Source of the DNA: Brachypodium distachyon
Taxonomy: Eukaryota > Streptophyta > Magnoliopsida > Poales > Poaceae
Assembly (NCBI RefSeq): GCF_000005505.3
Contig: NC_016135.3
Coordinates: 4,302,001 to 4,366,000 of the forward strand
DNA length: 64,000 nt
Direction of reading: 5' to 3'
The translations under genes and the position numbers were made by a program. The notes beneath the pieces were generated by a model. That model had not been told where the DNA came from and did no database searches. It worked only from the letters and a program-made list of their open reading frames with translations. Shown in pieces: positions 57,321 through 64,000 of this stretch (positions are counted from its first letter, which is position 1; the number at the start of each line of letters is the position of its first letter).

Positions 57321-57582
57321 TGTTAAGATTAATTTAGCATGTGATCAATTAGAATTAATTATTAGTTAATTAATAGTAAACTTGGCAGTTAATTAGCAAC
57401 TCCCTATTTTCTCTTTGTTTCTCACGGTTAAGACCGAACGGGCACTGGCGTCCCAATATTCCCAAATTTGGGGCGTCTGTCCCCAAATATTGGGACCCCA
57501 GTGCATGTACTGGTGTCTCCTCCCCTTGTATATATATGAACACATTCAATGGAAAGAGCACGCATTCATTCATTTCACAACA
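57321..57582 (+). repeat. 3' LTR of the Copia element
   Basis: 262 bp; matches 48968-49207 with a short extra stretch (cccagtgcatgtactgg) near 57500. Confidence 0.88.
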
Positions 57583-57587
57583 AAACC

Positions 57588-58082
57588 TATAAAAAACAAT
57601 ATTTGGCTTAAGAAGCTCCCTTTCCTAGAAAAGGTAGATTCCCTTTCCACTGGTATTCATCACTAACTTCGCTGAAGCTACCTTTCCTAGAAAAGGTTCT
57701 TTATGGGAGCCAGCACTATGAATTAATTTGCAAAACTTCTATGCCAAAAGTATGTGTATAATCTTTTTCACATTTTTCATGTCTAGGTTTCTTTTTTGGT
57801 TATTTTCGAAGTGATTGTTCAGACTCTTGTTGGGAATCTGAGTTTGACTGTATAGGTAGGTTTTGAAACTCAGACATTATAACAGCATACAAGTATTAAG
57901 TTCATGAAAAATCCTGCCCTAAGACCAGAGGGTTTCTTACTTGTCATAACCTATGTATTGTCTACAGGCTACTGTAAACTCGTAGATGTAGCTACCTCCT
58001 GTACATGAGTATATCTCGTATTCAGCCATTGTCGGTTCTGTAACTTATCCGGCAATAGAGCTGTTAGCGTTGTTACCTTGTA
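57588..58082. other. Intergenic sequence; no gene
   Basis: Contains the motif cctttcctagaaaagg twice (57629, 57682), 53 bp apart; otherwise AT-rich and featureless. Confidence 0.4.
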
Positions 58083-58162
58083 CTCCCTCCGTTCCTATAT
58101 GCTTGTCGCTGTTTTAGTGTAAACTTGAACTAAAACAGCGAAGTATTTAGGAATGGAGGGAG
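58083..58162. mobile_element. Short Stowaway-like MITE, 80 bp
   Basis: CTCCCTCCGTTCCTATATG at the left and TTAGGAATGGAGGGAG at the right; internal gctgttttagt / actaaaacagc is also an inverted repeat. Left flank TA, right flank ca (mutated). Confidence 0.75.
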
Positions 58163-58788
58163 CAGCTAGTATTCTAACGTATCCGTTGTAAACCGCGCGG
58201 CTTGCTCTTATAAATACATGAGATCGGCAGGGGTATTCCCTACGCCAAATCAACATATCTGACTGCTACAGCAGGAAGGGATGGGCTACCACTTCCTGCT
58301 TGGCGACCAGGCCACGAAGGTTATCACCTGCAACACACTGTTACGGCCAATTAATTATATCAAGCAGCTTGTCTGTCCTAGTTCGTGCCTTGTTTCTTTC
58401 GTGGGATAGAAAGTGTAGGACGCAGGACCAACGAAAGGCAACAAACCAGCGACCAACGGCCGTCGAGGCCCAGCACTCGACAAACAGGAGAACCCGCAGG
58501 ACGATCTACCAACGAAGCCCACCCACCTGATCCACCATCGAGACAAAGAATGTGCACAAAACCGATCGCCTAAACCCCGACAGGGATCGGGCCGACGGCG
58601 CCAGCGCACGTCGAACCAACACGTATGGGAGGAGCTGTGAACAACGGAACCAGCCCTGGAATCTGACGCTGACAGGCAGACCCAGCCACGCTGAAGGCCA
58701 GCGGGAACAAAACGCGCCCACCGATCATGCTATCGTGGAGCTAGGAAGAAGCGCAAAACTATCCCCCTTTGAGATTGATACTTATATA
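58163..58788. other. Intergenic, moderately GC-rich; no gene supported
   Basis: Open frames on both strands have low-complexity Arg/Pro/Thr composition and no recognised motif. Confidence 0.35.
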
Positions 58789-58870
58789 CTCTCTCGGTTC
58801 CATAAAGATTGGCATGACTTTAAACTAGCTGTAGTTCAAATTCGTGACAATCTTTATGAAACGGAGGAAG
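58789..58870. mobile_element. Stowaway MITE, 82 bp
   Basis: CTCTCTCGGTTCCATAAAGA at the left and TCTTTATGAAACGGAGGAAG at the right, between TA duplications. Confidence 0.82.
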
Positions 58871-59354
58871 TATCAATCATCTACTGTAAAAACACAAACA
58901 CGCTAGTCATGCTTGGCTGCAATCTGATTTTTATTTTTAACTATTGCTTTGCCTTCAGCTTCCGCATCAATCTGGAGTGCAAGAACTGTATCGTGATGTA
59001 TATGGTCTGTAAACGGTTCTGCTTGTGCAAGTACTAACTCAACTCCTTTGTACCTTTGTCGTGGTAGTCCCGGACTTCAATACATTTTGCTCTGGCTCTG
59101 GTGAAGTGTTCTCATCATTTTCCTGGTGATGGAATCGATTAAAGTGCTCAAATTTGACTGATCAGAAGCAATAGTTCATGGTTCTGAGGCTGCGTGTCCT
59201 TTGAAATGGAAAATTTAATGGTATTATATGTTTAGTTTCTGTAAACTGCGAGACACTGTACATAGGATGTGCTGCTGGCATTAGCCTCTTTTCTTTCGAT
59301 GAAACACAAAACTTTGTCTTATATTTTCATCCTTCGGTGATGAACTTTCACCCT

Positions 59355-62300
59355 CTAAAATACCTCAGAACAGTTACTTGCCCCTGTGGGCTCTCTGAGA
59401 CAGCGGGAGATTGCCATCACAGCACCTTCAATTGATGCATCCTCCCCCTGTTCCATGTCCCAAGAACAAAGCCATGGTCAGAAAAAGCTACATAAACACT
59501 ACAATGCAGATTAATCAAGAACTTGTATCCTTCTTTTGTTGATTTTGAGCGATTTAATACACAAGATAGAACATTTCAAAGGCTTGCAGCTCAATTTTGC
59601 AAGAAAAACTACATGCATATACCAATCATGCATAAAAACAATAGCCTAAGCAATGCAAACACAGACTGTTGTGATGGCGATGCCATGTTAAATTGTTAAC
59701 TGCTTTTTTAGTCATTGCAAAAATAAAACTGTGTAATGTCATGTCAACTGTTAGGTTAAAAAAAGAATGTTACCTTTTCTTTCCAGTAGAACATGTTTCC
59801 GTACTTCCCTGAAACACGGCTCCAAAAGCTTTGGGGAATGTCTAGATCAATTAATGAACCAATGTTGAAATTTATAATGTTGCCTGCAAAAATAGAGCCA
59901 TATTCAACATTTTGTCCCGCCAAAAAGCACGAGTGCAATAAAAAATGCTTTAAAACGAGTACAGTTTTATTCTCAAAATTGTGACGTTATCAATTAAGAC
60001 CAGCCAGCAAATTTAAAAATTCGACAAGCAAGCAATAGCACCTGCTCGCATTTTTATTTAGAAGAACAACACGAGCACTGTGCGCTATGCGGAGGCGAAG
60101 ACTCAAACGCTGGGAAAGCAAATTCTAGCCAGCTGAGAGATGCCCAATTCTCGACCAGCCAGGACATCAAATCTGGAATGTCAGATCAGGATCATATATA
60201 CATGCATCATACACATCCTAGTACACAAACTTGGGTAAAATACAGCAATCTAGACCAAGCAGTGTTAGTTGTGCAGTGACAATAGGCAGGCACAAAAGGC
60301 ATAGACCAAGATTAATATCAAGTATAGCACACCAGGCCTCTCAAAGAAAAACAGTATAGCATGCCAGGACCCCTGATGCCACCCCTGGTGACACTTTCTG
60401 CTGGTTGGCTTTCTCTTTGGTTTTTAGCTGTAGCTTATCTTTTGGCTTTCAGGGCAGCAGTTCCGCACTTATCTTTTGGCTTTCAGGGTAGCAGTTCCGC
60501 ACGTGTTTTTGCCAGGTTTACTGTAATGCTGGGTCATCTTGATGTTCCTTTCTAATCCAAAACAACACACGGTCCGATGATGTTCGAGAAAAAAACATCA
60601 TTAAGTATGCCTTTTAGTCTCGTGTCATCAATTGCATGTACGAGCGAAACCATTGGATGTAAACCATAGTTCATCCCAGCATCACTCAAATTTGATGTCG
60701 AAAACTGCTTCATATTCAAACTCTAATACAATACAGCTTCCAATTATTTGGGAGTTCAGCCTTTTGCTATTCAAATGTCATTATACTCCACATCACACTC
60801 ATTGCACTGATCCATCATACTATGAAAAGCAAAATAGCCATGACACAGAGGGACAACAAAATCTAGTACTACCTCCGTCCAACAAAAGATGTCTCAAGTT
60901 TGTCAAAAATTGAATGTATCTAGACATGACTTAGTGTATAGATGCATTAAAATTTAGTCAAAGTTGAGACATCTTTTGTTGGACAGAGGGAGTATGAAGA
61001 TTAATCTTTATAACAGAAGTATCTTACCGAAGGTGGGATCTGCAACAAAGACGATAGTTCGATCATCAACTTGCCAAAAATCTTTGATAGCCAATCCTGC
61101 AAAACAAATATGGACGGTTAATAAATCACAATGACAACAATACAGGCCAATGCATCCTGTTATCTTTAACAGAGAAGATTAAAAATGTACTCCTATATGA
61201 TAACATCTTATGCTTTTATTTTATGCATGTCATGTCGATCAATGATTATTGCAACTACGCGATCCATTTGTATGACTCAATAAAAATCAGCTGAAAGTTA
61301 AGTCGTATGTGCTTGTTGAAAGTAAATAGTTATTAGATAAAGAAAGAAATAACCATACTATACAATGGATATCAATCGAAATGACATAAAGATTGTTGGG
61401 GAAGAGTCAGCAATCATAAACTCTGCAGAAGTCCAACAAACACAGGACATCATCAGTTCCTGGACCTGGTCCATTTAGATACTTACCAAGCTGCACTCAT
61501 GAACCAGACTTATACTTGCTGATAAAAAGATACCATTTAAGGATTAGCTTATCTCTAATATGTACCATTAACCATTAGTTTTCTAACAGCAAGTTAGCAA
61601 AACTGAAAAGGAATGCATTCTGGAAATACTTTCAACAATAAGACTACGGGTATGTTGTTCATTTGACCACTCGAGATACTTCTACTGGATATAGCAATAA
61701 ATCGATGGGGTCAAGTTTGAGGGCCTACAATGGCTACATGTGAATAACTAAATAACAAAACCCAAGGTGAGAGTCATACAACATGTGAAATAAGAAGCAA
61801 AATTCACCTGGTGTATCAGGATAATTTTGGGCAAGAACTCTCAACTTATACCCAGTGTCCTTCTCTAGGTCTTCTATCTCTTGACGCAAACGATTTTCCT
61901 GACACCATCCAAACTGTCAGCAACTATCTATTGCAATATATTACCACCAGAAAATATGGTACACAGACTAAGACTACACTCTCAAGCACAGCTCACAGTA
62001 AACTAGGAATTTACAGGCAAGTGTTTTTGTTTCTACAATTCTACTTGTAGACATGGAAGTTTACAGCAAGTACTTATACTTGTAGCCTTATCAAAGTCAA
62101 GTGTTAAAGAATTTCAAGAACTACATATGCCAATCTAAATCATGATATTTGAATCAGCAGAGTGTACACTAGAACAGAAGTTCAAAACAATTTTAGGTGC
62201 ATGTTCCATAGATTCATGACAGTTAAGAGAGTTCTATATGCAGATAACATTACTGTCCACCAAGGAGTCTCTCAAACTTGGGTAAAATATGTTGCTCTTC

Positions 62301-64000
62301 AATTTAGAATTGTGTTTCTGCAGCACCATGACATTACAGGAATTTCAATCACTGAAAATTGACAACAGGATTTGCCTAATAATGAAATGTGATATTTGTA
62401 TCTTGCAGGTCAATTTTGATTACGGAGGAGCAGAATTTGTCTTGTTCCGCCCATAGATAGTAATAACACAACTTGTCAAAAGTAGCTGAAGGGCCCCACA
62501 TTACTGTTAATACATGGGATTGGATATTACTATTTTGTCTCACATGGTCTACTATGGCTCAAATATTAAGCACAGCAAGGATATGTAAGGATGGACACAA
62601 CAAGGATCTGTAATGAAGGACCTTTTGTTGTAGGTTGTACATGCATGTTAGTTCTACAGACATATTGTTCCTTGGAAACCAAATTTGTAAGCAGTTCTGA
62701 AATCTGAATCACACAAACAGCTCATACAAGATTTGAGATTTGAATTACCTGGCCTGAAGAGAGAAAACCAGCAACATCAATGACGGAGGTAAACTCCTTG
62801 GGAAGCAATTCTGGTTTGTTCACCCCAGCCTTCGCATTGACCAAACCAACAACTGCAGGTTTGAGAAACTGCATGATACTTTCATGAAGAGCACGTTTTT
62901 ACTCCAAACTAGTACTACAGGTATAATCCGGCTAGTGTGATTTTGGCCATATTGTAAGCACGGTTGCTGGTGTCGAGAATCACTCTTTTTGGTGTTTTGA
63001 TAATGGGCATTAAACAAATGCAACACCCGAGTGAAAAAAAAACAGCCCTGGTAACATGGACTATGCAGAACACACAAACCACATTGTGCGATTGCGTTTC
63101 TTTTTGATGAACTTGATGGGATACTCAAAACTAATAGGACTAGGACCCGGTCATGCTCCATAAAGCACAGGAACCTATTACAAAACATAGTATAATATTG
63201 TAATTGTACAAGGACCTTATATAAAACTGGCATACATGGACCATTACTATCGCAACATAAGTGTTGAGATATCGGCATCCCACTCTGGTATTATTGTAGA
63301 GTGTTGTTTATCTTTCTACGACAACAAAAGAAGTAAACTCATGTTTCGTGGTATGACTTACAGTTTGGTCTTATGTTACTAGTACATTCTTTTGCAAAGC
63401 TCTATCATGTAGCACAGCAACAAATACATACCAGTATACCACAAATTTATGGATTCACCCTTTCAGTTACATAATAGAACTTGTAAACTTCTAATTAATC
63501 AAAGCTAAGCCATCATTTTATTTGTTGAAACGAAAAAGGAGTCAAGTCATCTTCCAACAGTGAAAGACAAATTACTCTTATATACTCCCTCCGTCCCAAA
63601 ATAAGTGACGTGGATTTGTGTAGATTCTTATACAAATCCACGACATTATTTTGGGACGGAGGGAGTAGCAACTACGCATCGCCATATTCGTAAAATCTCC
63701 TCCAAGCCGGCGTAATCAGACACAGCAACCTATCTCCGATTGCAAAATGTACTCCACTATTTTCGAACAAACTGTCCATGAAACCTTGACCATGCAGTTC
63801 CTCACGTTACAACTGCTCCGGGAGAGGATAAGGACCAAGATAACTTACAGCAAGAGAAGGACAGTGTGAGTGCAACAGCGCCGGAGACGGCGGCCTTCCA
63901 TGGCACGGCGCCGCCTAGCTCGCCTGCCCAAGAAGAAGCAGCCTCCCTGCTCGAGGCGGCGGTCGGCGGCGGGGTCCGACGAGCGGAGCAGCGGGCCCCG
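59355..64000 (-). CDS. Thylakoid-lumen protein (TL15/TPM-like), 5' end outside window
   Basis: Exons on the minus strand: 64000-63849 (partial), 62852-62749, 61898-61808, 61096-61028, 59883-59774 and 59447-59355 (TAG stop). All five introns are GT-AG and all phases agree. Exon 1 ends in a hydrophobic KAAVSGAVALTLSFS; exon 2 continues to NAKA, a typical AxA thylakoid cleavage site after a chloroplast transit peptide. The mature part (about 147 residues) reads PELLPKEFTSVIDVAGFLSS, LRQEIEDLEKDTGYKLRVLA, DFWQVDDRTIVFVADPTFG and FWSRVSGKYGNMFYWKEK. From memory this matches the plant thylakoid lumen 15-kDa protein with a TPM-like fold; its role near photosystem II is not established. The start codon lies beyond 64000. 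Confidence 0.85.
60434..60501. repeat. Perfect-like 34-bp tandem duplication
   Basis: Two copies of cttatcttttggctttcagg followed by gcagcagttccgca or gtagcagttccgca, one mismatch; in intron 5 of the lumen-protein gene. Confidence 0.88.
60869..60992. mobile_element. Stowaway MITE, 124 bp, in intron
   Basis: CTACCTCCGTCCAACAAAAG at the left and CTTTTGTTGGACAGAGGGAG at the right, flanked by TA; within the lumen-protein gene, between exons 4 and 5. Confidence 0.88.
63585..63665. mobile_element. Stowaway MITE, 81 bp, in intron 1
   Basis: CTCCCTCCGTCCCAAAATAA and TTATTTTGGGACGGAGGGAG are perfect inverted repeats, flanked by TA; nearly the whole element folds into a hairpin. Confidence 0.92.

Larger units (their letters stand above)
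48968..57582 (+). mobile_element. Complete but degraded Copia retrotransposon
   Basis: LTRs 48968-49207 (240 bp) and 57321-57582 (262 bp), both TGTTAAG...TTTCACAACA, with perfect target duplications aaacc (48963-48967, 57583-57587). The purine tract gagggggg precedes the 3' LTR. The base after the 5' LTR begins cgttatcagcc, not the usual tggtatcagagc. Order: leader, gag, protease, integrase, RT, RNase H, which is Copia. A 1.2-kb element (51004-52205) is nested in gag. Removing it leaves about 7.4 kb. Many stops; inactive. Confidence 0.92.

Noticed and set aside
1..64000. tRNA, rRNA, microRNA hairpin or CRISPR array
   Set aside because: No cloverleaf with A and B boxes, rRNA sequence or spaced repeats were recognised by eye; hairpins present are explained by MITEs and the Gypsy B palindrome.

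Overview
The window looks like a nuclear chromosome segment of a grass, most likely a large-genome pooid (Triticeae type). The reasons are nested LTR retrotransposons, several CACTA elements, six clear Stowaway MITEs, Mutator-like and hAT elements, intron-rich genes with GT-AG junctions, and a wall-associated kinase (WAK) of the grass type. No bacterial, CRISPR or organellar features are seen. Only three genes look cellular or host-like: an unrecognised four-exon gene on the minus strand (26358-28301), a WAK receptor kinase on the plus strand (36291-48145), and a thylakoid-lumen protein gene on the minus strand that runs off the right edge (59355-64000).

Region 1-22.8 kb is a three-layer nest. 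A Copia element on the plus strand (its pol end and 3' LTR survive at 22325-22800) was hit by Gypsy A on the minus strand (1-22324, 5' LTR at 21494-22324, left end outside the window). Gypsy A was in turn hit by Gypsy B (7272-17530), which is flanked by a perfect 5-bp target duplication, atccg, inside A's pol. Both Gypsy elements carry, beyond the end of pol, a second coding unit on the opposite strand: a grass 'putative gypsy type transposon'-like N-terminus followed by a coiled coil, with intron-like gaps. The left end of B is a 330-bp near-perfect hairpin made of the LTR R-U5 part.

Region 22.8-35.8 kb is a patchwork: a DNA transposon with a degraded passenger ORF, a LINE 3' end, and then a segment of about 8.9 kb bounded by long inverted repeats (25.3 and 34.1 kb) that resemble Mutator-like termini. 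Inside that segment lie the intact-looking four-exon gene (with a hAT element in one intron), diverged tandem duplications, a complete small CACTA element and a CACTA left end. A 978-bp solo LTR with target duplication gttgg sits in a CACTA relic at 34.6-35.6 kb.

Region 35.9-48.1 kb is the WAK gene. Its four exons join in frame to 708 codons, but intron 1 is 9.2 kb and holds an Ac/Ds-like hAT, a long-TIR Mutator-type element with a captured fragment, two Stowaways, a small LTR element, a Copia relic, and a CACTA element with a second small LTR element inside it.

Region 48.9-57.6 kb is a degraded but complete Copia element (TSD aaacc) interrupted by a third copy of the same small LTR element. 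From 57.6 kb to the end come a few MITEs and the thylakoid-lumen gene, whose exons are in frame through five visible introns.
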